Origin: Trichlorobacter ammonificans
Lineage (GTDB): Bacteria; Desulfobacterota; Desulfuromonadia; Geobacterales; Pseudopelobacteraceae
Direction of reading: 5' to 3'
DNA length: 64,000 nt
Assembly (NCBI RefSeq): GCF_933509905.1
Contig: NZ_OW150024.1
Location: 732,001-796,000 of the forward strand
In this document: piece after piece, positions 10,067-19,191 of the stretch
Numbering within the stretch: the first letter of the stretch is position 1
Layout: every line of letters starts with the position of its first letter
Position numbers and translations under genes: made by a program
The notes under the pieces: model-generated
Seen by the model: only the letters and a program-made list of their open reading frames with translations
Database searches by the model: none
What the model was told of the DNA's origin: nothing

Positions 10067-10789
10067 ATGCGTGCCATCTTTCTCGCCGACGCCCATCTGC
10101 GCCATTCCGACGACGCCAACTACCGGCTGCTGCTGCACTTTCTCGACGAACAGCGGGGCAGGACCGATCTGCTCTGCATCCTGGGGGATCTGTTCGACTT
10201 CCGGGTCGGCCTGCCCTCCCTGGAGTTTCCGGAACAGGAGGCGGTACTGGATGCCCTGGCAACTCTCTCCCGCAGCGGCACCCGCCTGGTCTACCTGGAA
10301 GGGAACCACGACTTCCACCTGGGTGCCGCCTTTGCCGGGCGGATCGGCTGCGAACTGTACCGGGGGCCGGTGACGCTGGAGGTCGATGGCATGCGGCTCT
10401 ATCTCTGCCACGGTGACCTGGTGAACCGGGCCGACTGGCGCTACCGTCTGCTCTACCTGCTGTTGCGCAACCCTGTTACCCCGCTGGCAGCCGGACTGGT
10501 GCCGGCCGGGGTGTTGCACCGCATCCGCAGCAGCCTGCAGCGGAGCAGTCAACGCCGCTACCGTCATGACCGCGTGCGCTGGGATTACACCGCCATCATC
10601 CGTTCCTTTGCCGCCACGATCCGGGCGGGGGGGGGCGACGCCCTGGTGTTGGGCCATTTCCACCAGCCGTTGCTGGAACAGCGTGACGGCTTTACCCTGC
10701 TGTCCCTCGGGGACTGGATTGAGCACTTTTCTTACGGACAGCTTGAGAACGGTTCGTTTTCACTGTCTTCCTATGCTTCGTCTCGCTGA
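10067..10789 (+). CDS. lpxH: UDP-2,3-diacylglucosamine pyrophosphohydrolase (LpxH type)
   Basis: Calcineurin-like metallophosphoesterase of 240 residues. All metal-binding motifs are present in order: FLADAHL (residue 5), ILGDLFDF (about 38), LEGNHDFH (about 77), LCHGDLVN (about 112) and VLGHFHQP (about 193). Length and the arginine-rich RSSLQRSSQRRYRHDR stretch suit LpxH, which releases UMP from UDP-diacyl-GlcN to give lipid X. It is divergent from the UPF0158 gene (59-bp gap) and its last 98 bp overlap the 3' end of the opposing PBP gene. An LpxH2-like or other phosphohydrolase remains possible, but the lipid A genes nearby favour LpxH. Confidence 0.83.
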   Translation: MRAIFLADAHLRHSDDANYRLLLHFLDEQRGRTDLLCILGDLFDFRVGLPSLEFPEQEAVLDALATLSRSGTRLVYLEGNHDFHLGAAFAGRIGCELYRGPVTLEVDGMRLYLCHGDLVNRADWRYRLLYLLLRNPVTPLAAGLVPAGVLHRIRSSLQRSSQRRYRHDRVRWDYTAIIRSFAATIRAGGGDALVLGHFHQPLLEQRDGFTLLSLGDWIEHFSYGQLENGSFSLSSYASSR

Positions 10790-12101
10790 GCTTCCTCACC
10801 GACGCCCGCACCTGCGGCAACGGCGGCGCCTGCTCCACCTCATCCTTGAAGAAGGTGGTCAGGGCATGTTCCCCCACCTGTGACGCCTTGATCCGCCACC
10901 TGCCGTCGTTGATCACCAACGCCAGCACCGCAATTTTCGGGTTGTCCGCCGGGGCGTAGGCGGTGAACCAGCTGTAATGCCCCGCCGGGTCGTCACCGCT
11001 GATGCTGCCGGTCTTGGCGGCCACCTGCATGACACTCAGCAGCCGGCGTCCGTCGTGGGTCCGGAAGGCCCGGCCCGAGGTGCCGCTGGTGACGGTGGTG
11101 AGCAGCATCCGGCGCAGGTCCTCGGCGACCTTGGGCTGCACCACGCGGGCCAACTCGCGGGGGGGCTCGAAGGGAACCTCCTGGCCATCGCGGATGGTGC
11201 TGTCCACCAGGCGCGGCGCCATCATCACCCCGTTGTTGGCGATGGCCGCGGTAATGGCTGCCGCGTGCAGCGGCGATACCTGGAGCCCATGGTCCAGCCC
11301 CGACCCCATCAGGCGCAGTCCCCGCACCGTGTCCGGCACCGCGGCCCGGCTGGGCTGTAGCGGCAGGGATGCCAGCAGGGGACGGTTGAAGCCGAAGTTG
11401 GCACAGGTGGCCTCAAGGGCCTGTTTTCCCAGCAGATCGCTGGCCAGCTTGCCGTACACCGGGTTGACCGATTTGCCCATGGCCTGGGTCAGGTCCATCC
11501 GCTGGCCGCCCCGCCGGGGATGGGGGTCCCAGCCGTCCGGGTTTTCCGACACCGCCCGTCCCCGAAACGTCATCTCCGTGGAGGGGGTTACCGCACCCCG
11601 CTCCAGTGCCGCCGCCGCGGTGACCACCTTGAAGAGGGACGCCATCGGAAACAGCCGATAGGCGGCGTCAAGGCTCCAAGCGGGATGCTGGGACGACGCG
11701 TTCAGGGACAGTATCCGGCCGCTTGCCGGTTCCAGGGCGATGAACAGGGCGTAGGGGGGGCGGTACTCCTCAAGGTACTCCTGCATCTCCTGCTGGAAGC
11801 GGGGGTTGATGCTGTAGCGCAGCAGGGTGCCGTCGTAGGCCGGAGCCGACAGGCTGCCCGCCGCCTCCGTGGCGTGGGGCAACAGGGAACAGGCGACCGG
11901 GAACAGGGCGTCTCCCGTGGGCAGCGGCGGGGTGGGGGGCTGTTTCGGACGGAAGGCGACGGCGTCGGCTCCCTTGCGGACCAGCAACACCGTCGCGGGT
12001 ATCAGCAGCAGCGCCAGAAGGACAACCATCCCCAGCAGTTTCAGACGCCTGCGGCCCCTGTTTCTGCGGGTATGCGTTCCGCTGCCTTTGAAATCCCTCA
12101 T
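10692..12101 (-). CDS. Penicillin-binding protein, transpeptidase domain
   Basis: 469-residue inner-membrane-anchored enzyme. A basic N-terminus is followed by the helix LLGMVVLLALLLIPATVLLV, then a periplasmic transpeptidase domain. The active-site motifs are complete: SxxK in MASLFKV, SxN in KSVNPVYGK and KTG in AAKTGSIS. It lacks a glycosyltransferase domain, so it is a monofunctional class-B-like PBP of unassigned role. The start at 12101 is preceded by GAGGAG. The last 32 codons (LSETKHRKTVKTN onward) form a Lys/Ser-rich tail encoded entirely opposite the lpxH 3' end. The gene follows hflX by 57 bp. Confidence 0.85.
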   Translation of the reverse strand: MRDFKGSGTHTRRNRGRRRLKLLGMVVLLALLLIPATVLLVRKGADAVAFRPKQPPTPPLPTGDALFPVACSLLPHATEAAGSLSAPAYDGTLLRYSINPRFQQEMQEYLEEYRPPYALFIALEPASGRILSLNASSQHPAWSLDAAYRLFPMASLFKVVTAAAALERGAVTPSTEMTFRGRAVSENPDGWDPHPRRGGQRMDLTQAMGKSVNPVYGKLASDLLGKQALEATCANFGFNRPLLASLPLQPSRAAVPDTVRGLRLMGSGLDHGLQVSPLHAAAITAAIANNGVMMAPRLVDSTIRDGQEVPFEPPRELARVVQPKVAEDLRRMLLTTVTSGTSGRAFRTHDGRRLLSVMQVAAKTGSISGDDPAGHYSWFTAYAPADNPKIAVLALVINDGRWRIKASQVGEHALTTFFKDEVEQAPPLPQVRASVRKLSETKHRKTVKTNRSQAVRKKSAQSSPRGTAG

Positions 12102-12158
12102 GCTGCTCCTCGTCCATCGATTCTGGACCGCCACTATAGGGCATCCGACCCCTGCCTG

Positions 12159-13814
12159 TCAATCGGCGTCGGGCCAGAAACGGCCCTTCAGCTCTTCCAG
12201 CAGCGGTGCCAGGCTGGTCCGCTCCACGGCGGAAATACTGATGGCATTGTAGCGCCTGCGCGCCTGGGCGATCCGCAGGAAGGCGATGGTGTCCTTCTTT
12301 TTCAACCCTTCCAGCCGGTCGGTCTTGTTGAAGACCACCAGCTCCGGTTTGTCGGACAGCTCCAGCTCTTCAAGGATGGCCCGCACCTGCTTGATCTGGT
12401 CTTCGAAGCGCGGGTTGGATGCGTCCACCAAGTGCAGCAGCAGGTCGGCGTCCCGCAACTCCTCAAGCGTCGCCTTGAAGGCTCCCAGGAGGGAGTCGGG
12501 CAAGGAGCGGATGAAGCCGACGGTGTCGGTGATGATCACCTCCCGGTCACGGGGGAGACGCAGCCGGCGGCTGGAGGTATCCAGGGTGGCGAAGAGCAGG
12601 TTCTCGGTGAAGACCTCGCTCTTGGTCAGGGCGTTCAGCAGGGTCGATTTGCCGGCATTGGTGTAGCCGACGATGGAGATGATCGGCACCCCGGCCCGGA
12701 CCCGGCGGCTGCGCCGCTGTTCCCTGCCCCGGGAGAGGTTCTCCAGTTCCCGCTCCAGGGCGGTGATCCGATCGCGAATGCGGCGACGGTCGATCTCCAG
12801 CTTGGTTTCCCCCGGTCCCCGGCCGCCGATCCCCCCCATCAGCCGGGACATCTGCACCCCCTTGCCGATCAGGCGGGGCAGCAGGTACTTGAGCTGGGCC
12901 AGTTCCACCTGCACCTTGCCGTCCAGGCTGGTGGCCCGCCGGGCGAAGATGTCCAGGATCAACTGGCTGCGGTCGATCACCTTCAGTTCGGTCATGGCGG
13001 AAACGGCCCGCACCTGGGCCGGGGTCAGTTCCTGGTCGAAGATCAGCAGGGTGGCCCCCCGCTGCAGGGCGCGGATCACCACTTCCTGCAGTTTTCCCTC
13101 TCCCATCAGGGTGCGCGGGTTCAGTTTGCGGGGCAGCTGAATGAAACGGTCCAGCACCTCGACGTTGGCGGTGCGGGCCAGTTCGGCCAGTTCGTCCAGG
13201 GAATCCTCCGCCTCGCGCCGCTCGCCGGCGGCCTTCACCGAGATCAGGATGGCCCGTTCCCGGCCGTCGTCGGCACGGGTGCCGGCACCAAGCGCCCGTT
13301 CCAGGTCACGCTCCAGATCGACGATATCGTCGCTGCCGTACCCCTGCAGCCGTTCAAACGGCTGCTGCGGACAGAGGGCGATGCCGGCGGGGGTGGGGGC
13401 CAGATGGGCCAGGTGGATGAGGGGGACCGAGCTGCCCGGCACTGCGGAGAGAGCGGCTATCAGGTCAAGGCGCAGCAGCTTCAGGTCGGTGAGGTCGTCT
13501 TCGGTGAGCGGTTCACCCTTCAGGTGGGTATGGATGAGGCGCAGGCCGCGCAGCCGCTTGCGCCCCAGGGGATAATCGGGCAGTTCCGGGATCAGCAGCC
13601 CCTTTTCGTCGCCCACCAGCACCATGACCACGCTTCCCTGGCGGTTGATCAGCAGACCGATCTGGCGGCGAAGGCTCTGGGAGAGCTCCACCAACAGCCG
13701 GGCAAGCTCGCCGGAGCAGCACTCATCCGGCGCCACCCGGCGACGGTAGAGCCGTTCCAGCGGTTTCAACTGGCTTTGGCGAAGGCCTGCAAGATTGCCG
13801 TGAATATCCTGAAT
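12159..13814 (-). CDS. hflX: GTPase HflX, probable AUU start
   Basis: Ribosome-associated GTPase that splits stalled 70S ribosomes. It has an HflX N-terminal domain with the GMGGIGGRGPGETKLE-like loop (read as LMGGIGGRGPGETKLEID). The G domain shows GYTNAGKSTLL, DTVGFI and NKTD. The first ATG/GTG/TTG in frame is a TTG at 13769 (536 residues). The codons before it read IQDIHGNLAGLRQSQ, which looks like the conserved HflX N-terminus. An ATT at 13814-13812 has GGAG six bases upstream, giving a 551-residue product. No conventional start lies between the in-frame recD stop (13863-13865) and the TTG. The annotated start is therefore provisional. Confidence 0.88.
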   Translation of the reverse strand: MQDIHGNLAGLRQSQLKPLERLYRRRVAPDECCSGELARLLVELSQSLRRQIGLLINRQGSVVMVLVGDEKGLLIPELPDYPLGRKRLRGLRLIHTHLKGEPLTEDDLTDLKLLRLDLIAALSAVPGSSVPLIHLAHLAPTPAGIALCPQQPFERLQGYGSDDIVDLERDLERALGAGTRADDGRERAILISVKAAGERREAEDSLDELAELARTANVEVLDRFIQLPRKLNPRTLMGEGKLQEVVIRALQRGATLLIFDQELTPAQVRAVSAMTELKVIDRSQLILDIFARRATSLDGKVQVELAQLKYLLPRLIGKGVQMSRLMGGIGGRGPGETKLEIDRRRIRDRITALERELENLSRGREQRRSRRVRAGVPIISIVGYTNAGKSTLLNALTKSEVFTENLLFATLDTSSRRLRLPRDREVIITDTVGFIRSLPDSLLGAFKATLEELRDADLLLHLVDASNPRFEDQIKQVRAILEELELSDKPELVVFNKTDRLEGLKKKDTIAFLRIAQARRRYNAISISAVERTSLAPLLEELKGRFWPDAD

Positions 13815-13862
13815 GGTCGGCTCCGGACGCTGCTGCGGGAAATGGTTGCTCGGGCAGGAATT

Positions 13863-15668
13863 CTAGCTCAATTTTGCCGGGAATGCCAGCGGGACGATCG
13901 GGGGATCAACCGGGCAGCACGGCCACAGCGCCTCCCGCAGCCCGGAATTCCGCTCGATCCGCCGGGAAATGGCAGCGTGCAGCAGTTCCCGGTCTCCCCA
14001 GAGTTCCACGCGCTCCCTGGCCCGGGTGACGGCGGTGTAGAGCAGTTCGCGGGTCAGCAGGGCGCTGTCCTGGCGGGGGAGCAGCAGCAGCAGGCGCGAG
14101 AACTCCGACCCCTGACTCTTGTGCACGGTGAGGGCAAAGGCGGTTTCATGGTCCGGCAACCGGGCCGGGGCCAGCCACCTGCTTCCTCCGTCCGGATCGA
14201 CGAAGCAGACCCGCAGCTGTCCCGCTGCTGCCGGATCGGGCCAGGCGATGCCGATGTCGCCGTTGAACAGGTGCAAGGCCGGGGCGTTGACCGTGACCAG
14301 TACCGGCCGGCCGGCGTACCAGCGGCCCAGTGGCCGGATCAGCCCCTCGTCCGTCAGCAGCTCTTCCACCAGGCGGTTCAGCCCCTCCACGCCCAGCGTT
14401 CCCTGGCGCAGCGGCGTCAGCAGCCGGAAATCGGCAAAACGAGCCAGGGCCTCCTCCGGTGTCGGTGCCGTCAGGTACGGGCGAAACCCATCAATGACAC
14501 TCTGCCGCAGTTCCCGTTTCAGTTCCCCCGGAGCGGGCAGCTCCCGCAGGGCGACACTCTCCTGTTCTCCATCCAGCACCGCCAGGGCGCGCCGACCGTC
14601 ACCGGCGTTCATCGCTGCAGCCAGGGCGCCGATGCCCCCCCCTTCCCTGAAGCGGTAGGTCCGGGTCAGTACGGTGATAGTGCGGGCGAGGGGTGACGGT
14701 TCCCCTGCTGCTGCGCTGCCGTCTCCGCCGGCACAGATATCTCCCAGTACCGCTCCCGCCTCCACCGAGGCCAGCTGATCCCGGTCCCCCAGCAAAATCA
14801 GCCGTGCCCCCGGTTTGAGCGCTGCGGTCAGTTTGGCCATCAGCGGCAGCGATACCATGGAGGCTTCATCGACGATGACGACGTCACTGGGAAGGGGATT
14901 GTCTCGGCAGTGGCGGAACCGCACCGATCCGGGCCGGGTGCCCAGCAGGCGGTGCAGGGTGACCGCCCGGTCCGGAATCAGCTGCCGGATTCGCTCGTCG
15001 CAGGGGAGGGTTTCCCGGGCGGTGCGGATCGATTCCCGCAACCGGGCGGCGGCCTTGCCGGTGGGGGCAGCCAAGGCGATACGCGGCGGCAGCCCGTCGG
15101 CTGCCTGCTCCAGCAGCAGGGCCAGTATTCTGACCACGGTGGCGGTCTTGCCGGTGCCCGGCCCGCCGGAGATGATGCTGAGCCGCCGGTGCAGTGCCGT
15201 CAGGGCCGCCTGACGCTGGCGATCCGGCTGCGGCCCGCCGGCGTCAGGAAAGAGCCGCTCCAGCCCCTCGGCCAGCCGGTCTGCGTCCGGCGGTTGTGCG
15301 GCGCTGCCGGCCAGGGCCAGAAGGTCGTCGGCCAACTGCCGCTCATAGCGGTGGTAGCGGTAGAGGTAGAGGCGACCGCCCCGGTCCAGGATCAGCGGTC
15401 TGTACTCGCCGGGTGCACCCACCACGGCAGTGCCGTGCAGCAGAACGGTTACCTCTTCCAGGGAGGGGACGGGGATCGTCTCCCCCGCCAGTCGCAGGCC
15501 GTCACCCGCCAGGGGAACCAGGTCAAGGCAGACGTGGCCGCTGCGCAACGCGGCGGCGGTCAAGGCGGCCAGAGCCTCCAGCAGCGGGGAAGCGTCGCTG
15601 CCGGCGAGGCGGCTGATGAACGCGCCAAACTGTCGGTCAAGGGGAGCCACGTCAGGCAGCGACATCAT
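13863..15668 (-). CDS. recD: Exodeoxyribonuclease V, alpha chain
   Basis: SF1B 5'-3' helicase subunit of RecBCD, 601 residues. Walker A is ISGGPGTGKTATVVRIL near residue 165; Walker B/motif II is VVIVDEASMVSLPLM. C-terminal motif VI is AFALTVHKSQGSEFSRL followed by TAVTRARERVEL. Two adjacent ATGs (15668, 15665) follow AAGGA; either start overlaps the recB 3' end by 14-17 bp, so the genes are coupled. Length matches the family. It ends in TAG; the same frame continues open into hflX. Confidence 0.93.
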   Translation of the reverse strand: MMSLPDVAPLDRQFGAFISRLAGSDASPLLEALAALTAAALRSGHVCLDLVPLAGDGLRLAGETIPVPSLEEVTVLLHGTAVVGAPGEYRPLILDRGGRLYLYRYHRYERQLADDLLALAGSAAQPPDADRLAEGLERLFPDAGGPQPDRQRQAALTALHRRLSIISGGPGTGKTATVVRILALLLEQAADGLPPRIALAAPTGKAAARLRESIRTARETLPCDERIRQLIPDRAVTLHRLLGTRPGSVRFRHCRDNPLPSDVVIVDEASMVSLPLMAKLTAALKPGARLILLGDRDQLASVEAGAVLGDICAGGDGSAAAGEPSPLARTITVLTRTYRFREGGGIGALAAAMNAGDGRRALAVLDGEQESVALRELPAPGELKRELRQSVIDGFRPYLTAPTPEEALARFADFRLLTPLRQGTLGVEGLNRLVEELLTDEGLIRPLGRWYAGRPVLVTVNAPALHLFNGDIGIAWPDPAAAGQLRVCFVDPDGGSRWLAPARLPDHETAFALTVHKSQGSEFSRLLLLLPRQDSALLTRELLYTAVTRARERVELWGDRELLHAAISRRIERNSGLREALWPCCPVDPPIVPLAFPAKLS

Positions 15669-18600
15669 TGGTTTCCTTTTCCAGAGCAATCAACAACCGG
15701 GTCAGCTCCTCGATCAGGTGTCGGGAGGGCCGGTCCCGGAAGACGCCGTAGGATTCGCCGTGCCGGGGAGAGAGTCCCCGCAGGAACAGGTAGATCACGC
15801 CGCCGAAGTGCCGGTCGTAGTCATACCCCGGCAGCCGCAGGCCCAGGTAGCGGTGCAGGGCCACGGTGTACAGCAGGTATTGCAGCGGATAGAGGTTGCG
15901 CTCCATCTCCCGCTGCAGAGCCGGGGGGGCATAGTCTTCAATCCGGTAGCCCAGGTGGTTGGATTTCCAGTCCAGCAGGTAGTAGCGCTCCCCCTGGCGC
16001 AGCACCAGGTCCACGAATCCCCTGAGCATGCCGCGCACCGGCTTGAAGCGCAGGAGTGAGGCCAGAGCCGGGCCGTCCACCTGCTGGTGCTGTCCGCCAT
16101 GGGCGCGCAGGCAGGCGGCCAGCTGTCCGGAATTGATGAGCTGCAGCGGGAAGAAGAACTCAAGCTCCGACAGCCAGCTTCCCGGCGGCCGTTCCCCCAG
16201 GGTGAAGCTCCCCTCCGGAGCGGAGAGGGGAAGCGTGAGCAGATTCTGCAGCATGGCGGCCACCGCAGGCAGCCATTCCGACTCGAATCCGTGCTTTTCC
16301 AGGCCGCGGGCCACCTGCTGCCGGATGCCGTCGGGAGACGGCGCGGCAAAGTCGAGCTGTTCCAGCAGCTCATGCAGGAAGATGCCGGCACGGGCGCCAC
16401 GGGGAAATGTAAGAATGCTGCGCTTGCCGGGGGCGTCTGCCGACGACTCCGGCCGGTCGCCGGTTTCGTCCCGGTCCGGCAACTCGTACCGACGGCCGTC
16501 GCCGGCGGCCAAGGCGGTGAAGCTGGCGACCCGCCAGTCGTTGCGCAGAGGCGCGGCCATCACCCGGGGGACCGGCTGCTGCCGCATCTGGTGGTCGTTG
16601 CGCAGGGGGGCGGGGAGCGGAGCTTCCGGCAGCGGAGAGACACTGATGGCCCCACCAGAGGTGGCGGCCAGTTCCCGCAGTCGGTGCGCAAGCGTGGCTG
16701 TGTGCTCTCCGTCTGCCGTTGTCAGCAGCCAGTCCAGGGGCGAGAGATGCCGCCGGTCGCCGGTGCCGGCATCGGCTGCAACCAGGTAGCAGCGGCAGCG
16801 GGCGCGGGTCAGAGCAACGTACAAGAGTCGCAGGTTCTCGGACAACAGCTCCCGCCGGGCCTCCGGCAGGCGCCGGGCGTAGGCGGGGGAACCGAAATCC
16901 TTCACCATCTCGAAACGGTCATGCAGGGTGAGCACCGGACCGACGTCGCTGCCGCCGTTCCAGGCAAACGGGCAGAAGACCACCGGGTACTCCAGTCCCT
17001 TGCTGACGTGGATGGTGACGATTCTGACCAGACTCTCGTCGGTTTCCAGGCGCAGCAGGTATTCCTCGCCGCAGTCGCCGGCGGCCACCCGTTCGGCGAA
17101 CCAGACTGTAACCGCCTCCGGTCCCAGGCCCTGCCGGTAGGCGGTATCATGGAGCAGTTCGAGACAATGCAGCAGGTTGGTCAGGCGGCGCTCACCGTCC
17201 GGATGGGCCAACAGGCGTCCCCGCACCTGCTCCCGCTCCAGAAGCCACCGGCCCATGACCATGAACCCCTTGTCCAGCCAGAGCTGGTGATACTCACGGA
17301 AGCGGAGCAGCAGCTCCTCCCAGGCCGGCTCGTCCACCAGCAGTGCGGCGATGTCGGTGGCCGACCTGCCCAGCAGATCGGTGGCCAGGGCGGTGCGCAG
17401 CAGCGTCTCGTCGGCGGGGGAGGTAAGGGCCCGCAGCAGGATACAGAGCTCGACGGCTTCGTGGCTGGCGAACACCGTGGCGTCGCTGCGCATCACGCTG
17501 GGAATGGCCAGGGACTGCAGGGCCTGCTGGATGAGCTGCCCCTGGCGGTGGCTGCGGACGATGACGGCGATGTCGCCGGGGGAAAGGGGGCGGTCGCCGA
17601 TCTTCGCCAGCCCGCGCCGGGCCTCCCCGAGTAGCCGGGCGATCTCGCCGGCCGTGGCGGTGACGGCCCGGCCGGTGGCGGCATCGATGGAGAGAGGGCG
17701 TTCCTCGTCCGCCAGGTGCCAGACCTGCAGGGGGGCCGGGTCGCCGGGGGCCTGCAGCTCGTCGCAGGGCCAGTCGTCGGCCGGGCGGGCCGGATGGTGG
17801 ACGATGGCGGTATGGACAAAGGGGGCGGGACGGCTGCCGAAGAGGGTGTTGAGACCCCGGAGCAGTCCGGGGGTGGAGCGACGGTTGACGGTGAGCGTGA
17901 AACGGCGGGATGGCGCCGTTTCACCGGCGGCGCGCAGGTAGGCGAAGATGTCGGCCCCCCGGAAGCTGTAGATCGCCTGCTTCGGGTCACCGATCAGAAA
18001 GAGCGGCAGGGTGGCGGTGCTGTAGATCTGACTGAATATGTCGTACTGGAAGGGGTCGGTGTCCTGGAATTCATCGATCAGGGCAGCCGGATAGCTGGTG
18101 CGCAGCACCGCCGCCAGGGCCTCCCCTTCCGGTCCCCGCAGGGCCTCCCGCAGATGACTGAGCAGGTCGTCGAAGTAGCGGACGTTCCGCTCCTCCTTGC
18201 GCCGGCGCAGTTCGTCGCGGCAGAAGGTATAGAGCTCTCCTTGCAGCGCGAGCAGCCGCTCACCGACTGCCCGATGCAGTTGCTCGCAGCGTTCGAAAAA
18301 CGGGTGGGCGGGGGGCTCATGCTTTTTCAGTCGCTGTGCTGCGATGGTGCTGCTGCAGAACCGGTCAAATCCTGTGAAAAGCTCGCACGGAGCGTCCCCC
18401 GCCGTGAAGGTGTCCATGCCGGCCACCAGCACCGGCAGGCGGTCGGCGCGGTAGAATTTTTCCGAGCGACTCAGCCCCCGGTGGTTTTCCAGCAGCGTGA
18501 CCAGCTCGTCCCGCATGTCGGCCCACGCCTCCCGCACCTGCCGGAAGAGGCCGCGGCAGTTCTCCTCCATCTGCAGGATTTCCGCCGCGTCGTAGAGCGG

Positions 18601-19191
18601 TTCCACCCGACCGGCAGGAGTGCGCAGCAGTTCCGTCACAAAGGTGCCGAGGGAGCCGGGGGTGAGACCGTTGCGCAGGGCGAAGGCGGTCAGCCCTTCC
18701 TGGGGAGCGAAGAAGTGCGTTCGCCAGAAATCCTCCACGATCTCCCGCAGCAGGCGGCTCTGGTCGGTGATCAGTTCCACCTCGTAGCGGGAACCGCTTT
18801 CGAAGGCGTGGTCCTGCAGTGCCCGCCGGCAGAAGCCGTGGATAGTGAAAATCGCGGCGCTGTCGAAGCTTGCCAGGGCGCTTTCCAGCAGGCCCCGTGC
18901 CACGGCCGGCTCGGGATGGGTACCGCAGAGACCGTGCAGGAACGGGTCGTCGGTCGGCTCTCCTGCCAGAACGGTCAGGGCCTCGCGGAGGCGGCGGCGG
19001 ATCCGTCCCCGCAACTCCTGGGTTGCTGCCTCGGTGTAGGTGACCACCAGAATCTGTTCCGGCGGCAGACGACGTTCGAGCAGCAGGCGCAGGTAGAGGC
19101 AGACGATGGCATAGGTCTTGCCGGTACCGGCGCCGGCTTCGATCAGGGTGGTGCCGGCCAGCTCAACCGTCAGATGATCCAGTTCGGTCAT
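15652..19191 (-). CDS. recB: Exodeoxyribonuclease V, beta chain
   Basis: Helicase-nuclease subunit of RecBCD, 1179 residues, near the usual length. The UvrD-like Walker A is EAGAGTGKTYAIVCLYLRL close to the N-terminus. ALIDEFQDTDPFQYDIF is motif II, and HVSKGLEYPVVF and LYVALTRARCRCYL are motifs V-VI. The C-terminal nuclease domain has FVDLVLRQGERYYLLDWKSN, carrying the catalytic DxK. The ATG at 19191 overlaps the recC stop (ATGA). Upstream in-frame codons lie within recC in another frame and are not coding. Confidence 0.95.
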   Translation of the reverse strand: MTELDHLTVELAGTTLIEAGAGTGKTYAIVCLYLRLLLERRLPPEQILVVTYTEAATQELRGRIRRRLREALTVLAGEPTDDPFLHGLCGTHPEPAVARGLLESALASFDSAAIFTIHGFCRRALQDHAFESGSRYEVELITDQSRLLREIVEDFWRTHFFAPQEGLTAFALRNGLTPGSLGTFVTELLRTPAGRVEPLYDAAEILQMEENCRGLFRQVREAWADMRDELVTLLENHRGLSRSEKFYRADRLPVLVAGMDTFTAGDAPCELFTGFDRFCSSTIAAQRLKKHEPPAHPFFERCEQLHRAVGERLLALQGELYTFCRDELRRRKEERNVRYFDDLLSHLREALRGPEGEALAAVLRTSYPAALIDEFQDTDPFQYDIFSQIYSTATLPLFLIGDPKQAIYSFRGADIFAYLRAAGETAPSRRFTLTVNRRSTPGLLRGLNTLFGSRPAPFVHTAIVHHPARPADDWPCDELQAPGDPAPLQVWHLADEERPLSIDAATGRAVTATAGEIARLLGEARRGLAKIGDRPLSPGDIAVIVRSHRQGQLIQQALQSLAIPSVMRSDATVFASHEAVELCILLRALTSPADETLLRTALATDLLGRSATDIAALLVDEPAWEELLLRFREYHQLWLDKGFMVMGRWLLEREQVRGRLLAHPDGERRLTNLLHCLELLHDTAYRQGLGPEAVTVWFAERVAAGDCGEEYLLRLETDESLVRIVTIHVSKGLEYPVVFCPFAWNGGSDVGPVLTLHDRFEMVKDFGSPAYARRLPEARRELLSENLRLLYVALTRARCRCYLVAADAGTGDRRHLSPLDWLLTTADGEHTATLAHRLRELAATSGGAISVSPLPEAPLPAPLRNDHQMRQQPVPRVMAAPLRNDWRVASFTALAAGDGRRYELPDRDETGDRPESSADAPGKRSILTFPRGARAGIFLHELLEQLDFAAPSPDGIRQQVARGLEKHGFESEWLPAVAAMLQNLLTLPLSAPEGSFTLGERPPGSWLSELEFFFPLQLINSGQLAACLRAHGGQHQQVDGPALASLLRFKPVRGMLRGFVDLVLRQGERYYLLDWKSNHLGYRIEDYAPPALQREMERNLYPLQYLLYTVALHRYLGLRLPGYDYDRHFGGVIYLFLRGLSPRHGESYGVFRDRPSRHLIEELTRLLIALEKETNDVAA

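Noticed and set aside
11520-14696. Plus-strand open frame of 1058 codons
   Set aside because: Antisense to the PBP gene, hflX and recD; composition is the typical Gln/Gly/His shadow pattern.
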